From positions 81,978 to 145,977 of the forward strand of contig JAKPAG010000124.1 in NCBI GenBank assembly GCA_029779535.1: a stretch of 64,000 bases of DNA, in the 5' to 3' direction. Under the pieces are notes generated by a model that saw only the letters and a list, made by a program, of their open reading frames with translations, made no database searches and was not told the DNA's origin. Source of the stretch: Pseudomonadota bacterium. Lineage in GTDB: Bacteria > Pseudomonadota > Alphaproteobacteria > Sphingomonadales > Sphingomonadaceae. Positions 50,801 through 61,590 of the stretch are shown here, one piece after another. Position numbers and translations under genes: made by a program. How positions within the stretch are numbered: the stretch's first letter is position 1; each line of letters starts with the position of its first letter.

Positions 50801-53547
50801 CCCCCGGCGCCAGCCGGATCCCCAACCAGCGCGCGATCGTTGATCGGCGTGCGCTGGCCGATGCGGTGTGGCAGGCGGTGCAGGACAAGGGTGCGCAGGC
50901 CTGCCGCCCGCAGGTGGTGGAACTGCTGCGCGGCGCGCTGGCCGATGGCCGCGCCGAAATTGCCCGGCGCCTGGCTGAACGGCCCAGCAAGGGCAACGAA
51001 TGCGCCGCCGCCCAGGCCTTCCTGATCGACCAGCTGGTGCGCGTGATCCACGATCACGTTACCGGTGTGGTCTACCGCGCCAGCAACCGTTCGGCCGGGG
51101 AACGGCTGACGATCATGGCCGTGGGCGGCTATGGCCGGGGCGAAATGGCGCCCCATTCGGACGTCGACATCGCCTTCCTTACCCCGATCAAGCAGACCGC
51201 CTGGTGCGAACAGGTGATCGAGGCGATGCTCTATTTCCTGTGGGACCTAGGGCTCAAGGTCGGCCATTCCAGCCGCTCGCTCGACGACATGGTGCGCATG
51301 GCGAAAAGCGACCTGACGATCCGCACCGCGCTGCTGGAAGGACGCTATGTCTGGGGCGACCAGGCCCTGTTCGACGAGGCGCAGGCCCGCTTCTTCGCCG
51401 AAGTGGTGGCGGGCACCGAGCGACAGTTCGTGGCCGAGAAGCTGGCCGAGCGCAACGAGCGGCACAAGCGGCTGGGCGACAGCCGCTATGTCGTGGAACC
51501 CAACGTGAAAGAGGGCAAGGGCGGCCTGCGCGACCTGCACACGCTCTACTGGATCGGCAAGTACATCCACAAGGTCCGCGATCCCAGCGAGCTGGTCGAT
51601 GTCGGGCTGCTTACCCCGCAGGAATACCGCTCGTTCCGCCGGGCGGAGGACTTCTTCTGGGCGGTGCGCTGTCACCTCCACACCATCACCCGCCGCGCCG
51701 AGGACCGGCTGACCTTCGATCTCCAGCGCGAAGTCGCGGCGCGGATGCAGTTTGCCGACCGCCCGGGCAAGAGCGCGGTCGAACGCTTCATGCAGTACTT
51801 CTTCCTGCAGGCGAAGCGGGTTGGCCACCTGACCGGGCTGTTCCTCGCCCAGCTGGACGAACAGTCGGCGAAAAAGCAGCCGCGCGGACTGCTTGCCGGG
51901 TTCCGGGCGCGGCGGCGGATGCTCAAGGGCTATGTCGTCTATGGCGGCAAGATCAACGTGCCGGGCGATACCTGGTTTGCGGAAGACCCGGTGCGGCTGG
52001 TCGAACTGTTCACCCTGGCCGATGCCGAGCGGCTCGACATCCATCCCGAGGCGATGCGCCTTGCGGTGCGCGATGCGCGGCTGGTTGACAGCGTCCGCAC
52101 CGATCCGCGCGCCAACGCGCTGTTCATGGACCTGCTGACCAGCCGCAACGATCCCGAAAGTGCCCTGCGCTGGTTCAACGAAACCGGTGTCTTCGGCCGG
52201 TTCATGCCCGATTTCGGCCGGGTCAACGCGCAGATGCAGTTCGACATGTACCACCACTATACGGTGGACGAACACACCATCCGCGCGATCGGGCTGATGG
52301 CGCAGATCGAGCGCGGCGAGATGAAGACCGATCATCCGCTGGCCACCGCGATCATCCACAAGGTGGTCAACCGCCGCGCGCTTTACGTCTCGATCCTGAT
52401 GCACGACATCGCCAAGGGGCGGCGTGGCGACCATTCGGTGCTGGGCGCGGATGTGGCGCGCAAGCTGGGGCCACGGCTCGGCCTGACGCCGGAGGAGACC
52501 GAACTGGTCGCCTGGCTGGTGCGCCAGCACCTGCTGATGAGCGCGGTCGCCTTCAAGCGCGACCTGGCGGACTTCAAGACCATCACCGATTTCGTCGCCC
52601 AGGTGCAGTCGGTCGAGCGGCTGCGGTTGCTGGCCATGCTCACCATCGTCGATATCCGCGCGGTCGGCCCCGGCGTTTGGAACGGCTGGAAACGCCAGCT
52701 GATCCACGAGCTGTACGAGGCGGCCGAGGAACGGCTGCGCCTTGGCCACGTCCAGCACGGCCGCGCCGAACGGGTCAAGGCCAAGCAGACCCGCGTGGCC
52801 GAACGGCTGGGCCAGCGCCAGGCGCTGGTCGAACGGCACGCCAGGCAGTTCAACGATGCCTACTGGATCGCCGAACCGGACGACATCATCGCGATGAACC
52901 TGATCCAGCTCGATGCGGCCAAGGGCGAGGCGCTGGACGTCCATACCGAATACTATGCCGCGCGCGGGGCCACGCTGGTCACCGTGATCGCGGCGGACCA
53001 CCCGGGGCTGTTCTACCGCATTGCCGGGGGCATCCACTTGGCGGGCGGCAACATCATCGACGCGCGGATCCACACCACGCGGGGCGGCATGGCGGTAGAC
53101 AATTTCCTGGTGCAGGACCCGCTTGGCCGGCCGTTCTCGGAAGACAGTCAGCTCGCCCGGATCAAGACGATGATTGCCGATGCACTGGCCAACCGGGTCA
53201 AGCTGGTGCCGCAGCTGGCCGCCCGCCCGCTGTCGCGCCCGCGCGCCGATGCCTTCGAAGTGCGCCCGCAGGTCGAATTCGACAATGGCGCGTCAAACCG
53301 CTTCACCGTGATCGAAGTGAACGCGCGGGATCGCCCGGCCCTGCTCAACCGGCTGGCCCGCGCGCTGTTCGAAGCCAAGCTGATGGTCCATTCCGCCCAT
53401 ATCGCCACCTATGGCGAACGCGCGGTCGACACCTTCTACGTTACGGATCTGCTGGGCGAAAAGGTCGATGCCGCGCCGCGCTTGAAGACGGTGGAGAAGA
53501 AACTGCTGGAAGCCGCCGACGAACAGACGGTCGAAGTCGCGGCGTGA
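50776..53547 (+). CDS. glnD: Bifunctional uridylyltransferase/uridylyl-removing enzyme GlnD
   Basis: A 923-residue sensor of glutamine that uridylylates and deuridylylates PII. Domains in order are a nucleotidyltransferase (GGYGRGEMAPHSDVDIAFL at about 115-133), a linker, an HD phosphohydrolase (YVSILMHDIAKGRRGDHS at about 538-555) and two ACT domains from about 725 (TVIAADHPGLFYRIAGGIHLAG and VIEVNARDRPALLNRLARALF). Normal length. The start is GTG at 50776 (in-frame, 25-base overlap with the acyl-CoA synthetase gene); the exact start is uncertain because the first ~15 residues are not conserved. A long inverted repeat separates it from asd. Confidence 0.94.
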
Positions 53548-53595
53548 ATTGTCAGGCGCGGGAAGGCCCGGTGGCCCTCCCGCGCCGCACAATTC
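53546..53595. terminator. Bidirectional terminator filling the glnD-asd gap
   Basis: The whole 50 bases from the end of glnD to the end of asd form one inverted repeat: outer arms GAATTGT / ACAATTC (7 bp), a 2x2 internal loop, inner arms GGCGCGGGA / TCCCGCGCC (9 bp) and a 14-base loop. Convergent genes, symmetrical structure. Confidence 0.75.
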
Positions 53596-55225
<1,630 letters not shown>

Positions 55226-55238
55226 GATCGTCCTTCCT

Positions 55239-55427
55239 TCAATCAATGTTGCGCGCAATCGCCCGCGCCAGCCACCACGACAGCGGGAACGAAGCGATCA
55301 CCGCCCCGCCCGCCGCCAGCGCCACCGGCTTCCAGCCGGGCAGCCCGGCAATCAGCACCCCGGCCACGGCCACGCCGACCAGTCCGGTCAGCAGCACCGC
55401 GTGAATCACCATGGTCAGTTTGAACAT
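55239..55427 (-). CDS. Small two-helix membrane protein, unknown function
   Basis: A 62-residue protein starting MFKLTMVIHAVLLTGLVG with GGAGG at 7 bases before its ATG at 55427. It has two hydrophobic helices (about 4-27 and 33-53) and a short basic tail. No family is recognised. It sits directly before the AhpD-like gene and may be its membrane partner. The size and the good ribosome binding site support a real gene. Confidence 0.65.
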   Translation of the reverse strand: MFKLTMVIHAVLLTGLVGVAVAGVLIAGLPGWKPVALAAGGAVIASFPLSWWLARAIARNID

Positions 55428-55540
55428 TGGCAGCCTCCGGGCGCTATATGCGCCATATCTAATAAAATGATGCCGCGATCCTTGACACCGATCAAGCCGG
55501 GCCCATTTCGAAAGCAGAGGCATTCAAGAAAGCAGTTGCG

Positions 55541-55987
55541 ATGACCACCCTGCCCGATCCCGTCCTGGCGATCTGCCCGCACTGCGGCGCGGCCAACCGC
55601 GTCCCCGCTGCCCGGCTGGGCGCGAACCCGACCTGCGGCAAGTGTCACAGAGCGTTGTTCAGCGGCGCGCCGCTGGCAGTGGACCAGGCCGGATTCGAAC
55701 GCCACGTGACCAAGGGCACCCTGCCGGTGCTGGTCGATTTCTGGGCGGAATGGTGCGGCCCGTGCAAGGCGATGGCCCCGGCCTATGCCAAAGCGGCCAA
55801 GGTGCTGGAGCCGCAGCTGCGCCTGCTGAAAGTGGATACCGAGGCCGCGCCGCTGCTGTCGCAGCGCTACCAGATCCGCTCGATCCCGACGCTTATGCTG
55901 CTGTCCGGCGGGCGCGAAGTGGCGCGCACGGCAGGGGCCATGCCGGTGGAGCAAATCGTGCGCTGGGTCCGCCAGAACGGCGGATAG
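55541..55987 (+). CDS. trxC: Thioredoxin 2 (TrxC) with zinc-binding N-terminus
   Basis: A 148-residue cytoplasmic thioredoxin. The N-terminal zinc module has ICPHCGAANRVPAARLG and PTCGKCHRALF (CxxC twice), followed by the thioredoxin domain with VDFWAEWCGPCKAMAPAY (redox WCGPC near residue 69), the cis-proline segment SIPTLMLLSGG and the C-terminal helix. TrxC reduces protein disulfides and is often induced by oxidative stress. It converges on gltX with a gap of two bases. Confidence 0.93.
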   Translation: MTTLPDPVLAICPHCGAANRVPAARLGANPTCGKCHRALFSGAPLAVDQAGFERHVTKGTLPVLVDFWAEWCGPCKAMAPAYAKAAKVLEPQLRLLKVDTEAAPLLSQRYQIRSIPTLMLLSGGREVARTAGAMPVEQIVRWVRQNGG

Positions 55988-55989
55988 TG

Positions 55990-57315
55990 TCAGCTAGCCG
56001 CGCGCAGTCGCGCCAGCGCGGCATCGCGCCCGATCAGCGGCAGCAGCGCCGCCATGTCGGGGCCGTGGTCCATCCCCGTCAACGCGCGGCGCAGCGGCAG
56101 GAACAGCGCCTTGCCCTTGCGACCGGTTGTTTCCTTGAGCGCGCCGGTCAGCGCGGCCCAATCCGCGCCAATGCTGACCAGCGCCTGGGCAGCGGCGGCA
56201 AGATAGGCCCGGTCTTCATCTTCCAGCGCGGGAACGGCAATCGGCCCGGTAATCACCCGCCACCAGTCCGCCGCCTCGCCAATGTGCTCCAGGTTCGGGC
56301 GGATCGCCTCCCACGCCGCCTCGCCCATGCCGCCAGGCAGCAGGTGCGCAACGCGGGCGAAGGGCAGGCGGTGGACGATCCCGGCGTTGACCCGGTGCAG
56401 TTCCGCCTCGTCGAACCGGGCCGGCGCGCGGCCGAAGTGGGCCAGGTTGAAGCTGACCGCCAGCGCCGCCGCATCGAGCACCGGATCGACCGGATCGGAT
56501 GTGCCCAGCCGCGCGAGCAGCGCAACCAGCGCTTCCGGCTCGATCCCGGCTTGGCGCAGCTCCGCCACCCCCAGCGAGCCGAGCCGCTTCGACAGCTTGC
56601 CCTCGCTCCCGGTCAGCAGCGCCTCGTGCGCGAAGCGCGGTGGCGCGGCGCCAAGGGCTTCGAACATCTGCACCTGCGCGGCGGTGTTCGAGACGTGATC
56701 CTCGCCGCGCAGAACATCGGTGATGCCCATGGCGATGTCGTCGATCACCGATGGCAGCAGGTAGAGCCACGAGCCATCGGCCCGGCGCACCACCGGATCG
56801 CTCATCTTGGCGGGATCGAAATGCTGCGCCCCCCGGATGCCATCCTGCCATTCGATTGGCGCATCGCGGTCAAGCATGAAGCGCCAGTGCGGCGCTTCGC
56901 CCGCCGCCGCCTTCGCCGCGTGGTCCGCCTCGCCCAGCGCCAGCGCGGCGCGGTCATAGATCGGCGGCAAACCCCGGCCCAGCAGCACCTTGCGCTTCAG
57001 TTCCAGTTCCTGCGCGGTTTCGTAGCAGCGATAGACGCGGCCCGCGGCGACCAGCCGCTGGAATTCGCGCTCGTACAAGTCGAAACGCGCCGACTGGCGC
57101 TCCTCTCCATCGGGCACCAGCCCCAGCCAGGCCAGGTCGGCGCGGATCGCCGCGACATATTCCTCGCGGCTGCGCTGCGCGTCGGTATCGTCGATCCGCA
57201 GCAGGAAGCGCCCGCCGGCCTGTTTCGCCAGCAGCCAGTTGTGCAGCGCGGTGCGGATATTGCCGACATGCAGATGCCCGGTGGGCGAAGGCGCGAAACG
57301 GGTGGTGACGGTCAT
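55990..57315 (-). CDS. gltX: Glutamate-tRNA ligase
   Basis: A 441-residue class I synthetase. The N-terminal HIGH-like motif is RFAPSPTGHLHVGNIRTALHNWL, the KMSKS-like motif is GKLSKRLGSLGVAEL, and the C-terminal anticodon-binding helical domain follows. Many alphaproteobacteria carry two GluRS enzymes, one of which also charges tRNA-Gln; this ~440-residue form is one of them, but I cannot assign which. The ATG at 57315 starts MTVTTRFAPSPTG. A much longer open frame (to 58341) continues antisense to the next gene and is not used. Confidence 0.93.
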   Translation of the reverse strand: MTVTTRFAPSPTGHLHVGNIRTALHNWLLAKQAGGRFLLRIDDTDAQRSREEYVAAIRADLAWLGLVPDGEERQSARFDLYEREFQRLVAAGRVYRCYETAQELELKRKVLLGRGLPPIYDRAALALGEADHAAKAAAGEAPHWRFMLDRDAPIEWQDGIRGAQHFDPAKMSDPVVRRADGSWLYLLPSVIDDIAMGITDVLRGEDHVSNTAAQVQMFEALGAAPPRFAHEALLTGSEGKLSKRLGSLGVAELRQAGIEPEALVALLARLGTSDPVDPVLDAAALAVSFNLAHFGRAPARFDEAELHRVNAGIVHRLPFARVAHLLPGGMGEAAWEAIRPNLEHIGEAADWWRVITGPIAVPALEDEDRAYLAAAAQALVSIGADWAALTGALKETTGRKGKALFLPLRRALTGMDHGPDMAALLPLIGRDAALARLRAAS

Positions 57316-57420
57316 GGCCGCTGCCCTACCCGTGCGCCGCCATGGCCGCAATATGCCTTGCTTTGCAGGCACGCCGCAATAGACCTTGCCTTGGCCGTGC
57401 GCCGCGCTAGCCTGCCCGGC

Positions 57421-58554
57421 ATGAGCAACACTGACCAGTTCGAAAGCGCCTTTGCCAAGGCCAATCTCGCCGGGGCCGTGGGCATGGTCGTCGACCGTGA
57501 CGGGGTTCGCTATACCCGCGCGCTGGGGGTTAAGGAGGCCGGCGGCGATGCGCCGATGGCCGAGGACACCCTGTTCCAGATCGCTTCGATGACCAAGGCG
57601 CTGGTTTCGGCCGGGGCGCTGCAGCTGGTCGAACAGGGCAAGCTGGACCTTGACGCCGACATCGGCGCGCTGCTGCCGGAACTGGCCAATCCGCAGGTGC
57701 TGACCGGGTTCGACGATGCCGGCCAGCCGCAGCTGCGCCCCGCCGTGCGCGCGGTGACCCTGCGCCACCTGCTGACCCACACCGCGGGGCTCGGCTATTT
57801 CTTCATCCACCCTGAAGTGCTGCGCTATTTCAGCGCCACAGGGATGCCGGTGCCGGGCACCCGCGCTTCGGTCACCATGCCGCTGATGTTCGATCCGGGC
57901 GAGCGCTGGGAATATTCGGTGGCGACCGACTGGGTCGGCCTCGCGATCGAGGCGGCGACGGGCGAACGGCTGAACGATTACCTGACCGCCAACCTGTTCG
58001 CGCCGCTGGGGATGAACGACACCGCCTTCCGTGCGGAACTGCCCGCCGATGCAGCGCGGGTCCATGCGCGCGGCAAGGACGGCACGCTGAAACCGGTGCC
58101 GATCTACCTTGGCGGCGGGGAATTCGATGGCGGCGGCGGGGGCATCACCTCGACCGCGCCGGACTATGCCCGCTTTGTGCGGATGGTGCTGAACCAAGGC
58201 GAACTGGACGGCGCGCGGGTGCTTTCGTCCGCCAGCATCGCCGAAATGTCGCGCAACCAGATCGGCGCGGTCCGGGCCGGCTACATGGGCAGTGCCATGC
58301 CCGATTTCGCCCCGCCCTATGACGCCTTCCCCGACCAGCACACCGGGTGGAGCCTAGGCTTCCTGGTCAACCCCGAACAGGGCCCCAACGGCCGCGCGCC
58401 GGGCAGCCTGCACTGGGCCGGGATCTTCAATTCCTATTACTGGATTGACCCGACCAGCGGCGTGGGCGGCGTGTTCATGAGCCAGCTGCAACCCTTCGGC
58501 GATCCCGGCGCGCTCGATTGCTTCGGCGCGCTGGAACGGATGGCCTACGCCTGA
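57421..58554 (+). CDS. Serine hydrolase of the beta-lactamase/esterase EstB family
   Basis: A 377-residue class C beta-lactamase-like hydrolase. The Ser-x-x-Lys motif is FQIASMTKALVSAGAL at about residues 54-69 (Ser58, Lys61), a tyrosine lies in WEYSVATDWVG, and a Lys/His-Thr-Gly-like HTGWSLGFLV segment follows. There is no signal peptide, so it acts in the cytoplasm or lacks one by evolution, and an esterase or lipase role is more likely than resistance. Its TGA and the TGA of the following convergent gene touch within the palindrome GCCTGATCAGGC (58549-58560). Confidence 0.85.
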   Translation: MSNTDQFESAFAKANLAGAVGMVVDRDGVRYTRALGVKEAGGDAPMAEDTLFQIASMTKALVSAGALQLVEQGKLDLDADIGALLPELANPQVLTGFDDAGQPQLRPAVRAVTLRHLLTHTAGLGYFFIHPEVLRYFSATGMPVPGTRASVTMPLMFDPGERWEYSVATDWVGLAIEAATGERLNDYLTANLFAPLGMNDTAFRAELPADAARVHARGKDGTLKPVPIYLGGGEFDGGGGGITSTAPDYARFVRMVLNQGELDGARVLSSASIAEMSRNQIGAVRAGYMGSAMPDFAPPYDAFPDQHTGWSLGFLVNPEQGPNGRAPGSLHWAGIFNSYYWIDPTSGVGGVFMSQLQPFGDPGALDCFGALERMAYA

Positions 58555-59709
58555 TCAGGCCACGCTGCGGCGCTGTTCCAGCACGGCGGCATAGTCGGCG
58601 AACAGGTCGGCGAAATGGTCGCGCATGGTGTTGACCCGCTGCGGCGGTGGCACAACGCCCTGCGTGATCTGGCGGTCGATCGCGTCGGCCAGCGACACCG
58701 CGCTGCCCGCGCGGTAGGTCAGGCCCGCACCGCCATCGGCATGGTCGGCGGCCCCGCCGCGATCCGGCACGATCACCGGCACGCCGCTGGCCCGCGCCTC
58801 TGCCCCGGCCAGGCAGAAGGTCTCGGCCTCGCAGCCGTGGACCAGGGCATCCGCGCTGGCGAGCAGCGCGGCAAAGCGCTGGCGGTCGCGCTCCGGGGCC
58901 AGCAGCCGGACATGCGGGTTCCCGCCGATCCGGCGCACGATGGTCTTGCGCTGGGCGCCAGCGCCCAGCAGCACCAGCCCGATCGAATGCCGCTGGCTGG
59001 CGGCGGTCACCGCGTCGATCACCATCGGCCAGCGCTTTTCCGCCGATAGCCGCCCGACCCCGATCAGCAGCGTCGCGCTTTCCGGCAGGCCGCACAGCGC
59101 CAGCAACCGGGCGCGCAGCGCCGGGTCGCGATTGGCCGGGCTGAACAGGTTCTCCTCAACCCCCATCGGGTGGAGCACGCAGTGCGGGACGCCGCCTTCG
59201 GCCAGCCGGTCGCGCAGCTCGCGACTGGCGCAGACCACCCGGTCAAACCGCCCGCCAAGCTGGCGCAGGTGCGTCCAGAACGGCTGGAAACCGCGGTCAA
59301 TCGCCTCGCGAGGGAACAGGGGTTCGAACCAGCGATAGGCATAGGCCGACAGCGGATCGGCATGCATCACCAGCGCGCGCGGCGCGGCGCCCGGCCAGCG
59401 CGCCACCATGCTGGCGCTGCGCCACGGCGAGGAGGCTTCGACAAAGTCCGGCTCGGCCGCCGTGATGGCGGCGTGCAGCGCCGCCTCGTCATCGAAATAC
59501 CAGTACTTGCGGTCAACCAGCAGGCGGGGCGACGGCAGGTAGACGATCCGCGCATGGGGGCCGCGCCGATCGACGCCGGCCTCGTCGCCGGGAGCAATGA
59601 TCGTGATGTCCTGACCCAGCGCCGGGCCGATCGCCAGCTTCTGTTCGATATACGTCTTTACCCCGCCGCCGTGCGGGGAATAGAACGCGCAGACATCGAC
59701 AATCCGCAT
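58555..59709 (-). CDS. Glycosyltransferase family 4 (GT-B)
   Basis: A 384-residue GT-B enzyme. The N-terminal domain starts VDVCAFYSPHGGGVKTYIEQKL with the glycine-rich acceptor loop, and the C-terminal donor domain has LIGVGRLSAEKRWPMVIDAV, LLGAGAQRKTIVRRIG and the sugar-nucleotide site CEAETFCLAGAEARASGVPVIV. It is probably a membrane-associated lipid- or glycan-modifying glycosyltransferase. It is the last gene of a three-gene set after rpoC, 4 bases behind the flippase-like gene. Confidence 0.88.
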   Translation of the reverse strand: MRIVDVCAFYSPHGGGVKTYIEQKLAIGPALGQDITIIAPGDEAGVDRRGPHARIVYLPSPRLLVDRKYWYFDDEAALHAAITAAEPDFVEASSPWRSASMVARWPGAAPRALVMHADPLSAYAYRWFEPLFPREAIDRGFQPFWTHLRQLGGRFDRVVCASRELRDRLAEGGVPHCVLHPMGVEENLFSPANRDPALRARLLALCGLPESATLLIGVGRLSAEKRWPMVIDAVTAASQRHSIGLVLLGAGAQRKTIVRRIGGNPHVRLLAPERDRQRFAALLASADALVHGCEAETFCLAGAEARASGVPVIVPDRGGAADHADGGAGLTYRAGSAVSLADAIDRQITQGVVPPPQRVNTMRDHFADLFADYAAVLEQRRSVA

Positions 59710-59713
59710 CGGC

Positions 59714-60646
59714 TTAACTCCGCCGCCACTGTGCGATCAGGCCGCCCGTGGCGGCCACTGTCCCGACTAGCAAATGCGCGGCCAGGATCAACCCGGCCAT
59801 CATCGTCATCAGGCCGCCCAGATCGGCTTCGTGCCCCAGCAGGAACACGGTCAGCCCGGCAAAGACGACATCCTTGTTCGGTACCAGCGGCAGGCGCGAC
59901 ACCAGCATCCGCAAAGACGCCAGTACCAGCCACAGCAGCAGCGGCACGTGGGGCAGCACCCAGTGCCACATCGCTGCCGCCAGTGCGAGCATCGCGACAA
60001 TGCGGAAGACGTGGACTGCGGCAATGAAGGCCAGGTCCAGCCTCGGCAGGCTGAACAGTTGCCGCCGCCACAGCAGCATCGCGAAGGACGTCACCAGCAC
60101 GACGCTGAGCGAGACGAAGATCGTATGGAGTTCCAGCCCCAGCTGACCCGACGCCACCAGCGGCCAGGCCGGGATCAACAGCAGCACGGTAACCACGTTG
60201 CCGGTCAGCGCGGACAGGATGGTTACGTCCTTGATCGCCCCGAAGGGCGCTGCCTCCATCTTCAGGGTGCTGCGCGCCCACGCATAGAACTGGACCTCGC
60301 CGAGGTAACCCAGCAGCAATTCGTTGCTGACCAGCTTGCGCAGCAGCGCGCCCATGCCCCTGAACGGCAGCTGCCACAGCCGCCGGTAGATCACCCATTC
60401 GCTGAGCGGCGCGACGAAGTAATAGGCGGCGAAGATCAGCCAGAAGGCGGGCTGGTGCGGCACCATCGCGGCGATCTCGGCAAACGAGAGATGGCGGAAC
60501 TGGTCGGCGACCATGATCAGCAGCACCAGCGATACCAGTGCGCTGAACGCAGCCACGAGGCGGCGATTCTGGGGCGGATCGTCGGCCGTAGGCAACAGCA
60601 GTTCGGCCTGCTCGAACGGATCGGTGGCCGGATGGCTCTGGGGCAT
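59714..60646 (-). CDS. Integral membrane protein resembling LPG-synthase/UPF0104 flippase-like proteins
   Basis: A 310-residue protein with about eight membrane helices. The segment GYLGEVQFYAWARSTLKMEA (about 108-127) followed by KDVTILSALTGNVVTVL matches the layout of the conserved LRLGE-R--LL--...-ER--D motif of the LPG-synthase TM region, and RLPLVPNKDVVFAGLTV matches the later P-GGLG-RE segment. The match is by eye and weak. It starts MPQSHPATDPFE at 60646. The GT4 gene follows at 4 bases, suggesting lipid-linked sugar transport or modification. Confidence 0.55.
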   Translation of the reverse strand: MPQSHPATDPFEQAELLLPTADDPPQNRRLVAAFSALVSLVLLIMVADQFRHLSFAEIAAMVPHQPAFWLIFAAYYFVAPLSEWVIYRRLWQLPFRGMGALLRKLVSNELLLGYLGEVQFYAWARSTLKMEAAPFGAIKDVTILSALTGNVVTVLLLIPAWPLVASGQLGLELHTIFVSLSVVLVTSFAMLLWRRQLFSLPRLDLAFIAAVHVFRIVAMLALAAAMWHWVLPHVPLLLWLVLASLRMLVSRLPLVPNKDVVFAGLTVFLLGHEADLGGLMTMMAGLILAAHLLVGTVAATGGLIAQWRRS

Positions 60647-60738
60647 CGTGTCGATCAACTTCCTGCGGTCCCGATCTGGCCTGACCTCGCCCGGCCGGGG
60701 ATGGCGGCGGTATTGCGGAGAATTGTTGCGAACACAGG

Positions 60739-61500
60739 TCAGACTCCGCACCGGCCAAGCAGATCCGCATAGCGCCCGATCCGGCGACGCCCGGCAAAGG
60801 TGCACAGGGTCCGGTCGATGCTGCGCAGCAACTGCGGGACGCCGGTATCACCGGGATGAACCGCGATCCTGACCACTTTCTGACGGTGCAGCGCAATGCG
60901 GGCTGCGGCGGCGACCGCCAGCGAGCTGAGCTGCCGGGGACGGCTGCGACTGGCCCAGGTAATAACCGGCCCGCGCGCCACCACCCGGTTGCTACCCGGC
61001 GTCCACACCTTCCAGTGGTCTTCAGCCAGGGCAAAGCCGCTGCCATCCAGCGCTGCCTGCGCGCCGGGGCCATAGAGCCAGGCGGGGGCGATGAAGCCCG
61101 CGGCCGGCCGGCCGGTAACATCTTCAATCAGGGTCTTGCCAGCGGCCATGCGGCGCGCTGCTTCGGCCCGGTCCAGGCCCAGAAACTCACCCTCGCCCGC
61201 GGTCATGTGCCGCGCCTTCAGTGCCGCGGCCCCGTAATGGCGCGCCAGATCCTTGTGGAACCAGCCGTGCACGAACATTTCAACGCCCTGGTCCGCCCAG
61301 GTGCGCAGACGGCGCCGAAATGCCGGCGCCTTGGCCAGCGGCGCCTCGCCCCAATGATCGGGCACGACCAGCATCGCCAGGCGCGGGCCATCCAGGCGCC
61401 GCACCATCAGGTCCAGCAGCTGGTCGACTTCGCGCTCGAAGCGCGGGCCAACATCGTGGATCGATGCCAGGACCAGTTTCTCATCGGGCTGTTCGGCCAC
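60739..61500 (-). CDS. DUF2334/polysaccharide deacetylase-like protein
   Basis: A 253-residue protein: LVLASIHDVGPRFEREVDQL at the start, the metal-site-like loop VEMFVHGWFHKDLARHYGA near residue 73, and FIAPAWLYGPGAQAALDGSGFALAED later, all typical of DUF2334 and the NodB-type barrel. Conserved Asp of IHDVGP and the HGWxH histidines suggest a metal-dependent deacetylase. There is no signal peptide. It begins 90 bases after the rpoC stop, followed by the flippase-like gene after 92 bases. Confidence 0.8.
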   Translation of the reverse strand: MAEQPDEKLVLASIHDVGPRFEREVDQLLDLMVRRLDGPRLAMLVVPDHWGEAPLAKAPAFRRRLRTWADQGVEMFVHGWFHKDLARHYGAAALKARHMTAGEGEFLGLDRAEAARRMAAGKTLIEDVTGRPAAGFIAPAWLYGPGAQAALDGSGFALAEDHWKVWTPGSNRVVARGPVITWASRSRPRQLSSLAVAAAARIALHRQKVVRIAVHPGDTGVPQLLRSIDRTLCTFAGRRRIGRYADLLGRCGV

Positions 61501-61533
61501 ACACCCTCGCGTTCAGGGGTTCCCGGAATGGCA

Positions 61534-61561
61534 GACCCCGCCAGATCACTCCAGCGGGGTC
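61534..61561 (-). terminator. Hairpin after rpoC, terminator candidate
   Basis: An 8-bp stem GACCCCGC / GCGGGGTC with a 12-base loop begins 29 bases after the rpoC stop. There is no T-run on the minus strand, so it may not fully stop transcription, and read-through into the deacetylase-like gene is possible. Confidence 0.4.
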
Positions 61562-61590
61562 CCCATTTCATAACCTGGATGAACCAGCGA

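Noticed and set aside
51247..53073. A 608-codon minus-strand open frame
   Set aside because: It is antisense to glnD, whose nucleotidyltransferase, HD and ACT motifs are clear.
55990..58341. A 783-codon minus-strand open frame
   Set aside because: The region above 57315 is antisense to the serine hydrolase; the glutamate-tRNA ligase starts at MTVTTRFAPSPTG (57315).
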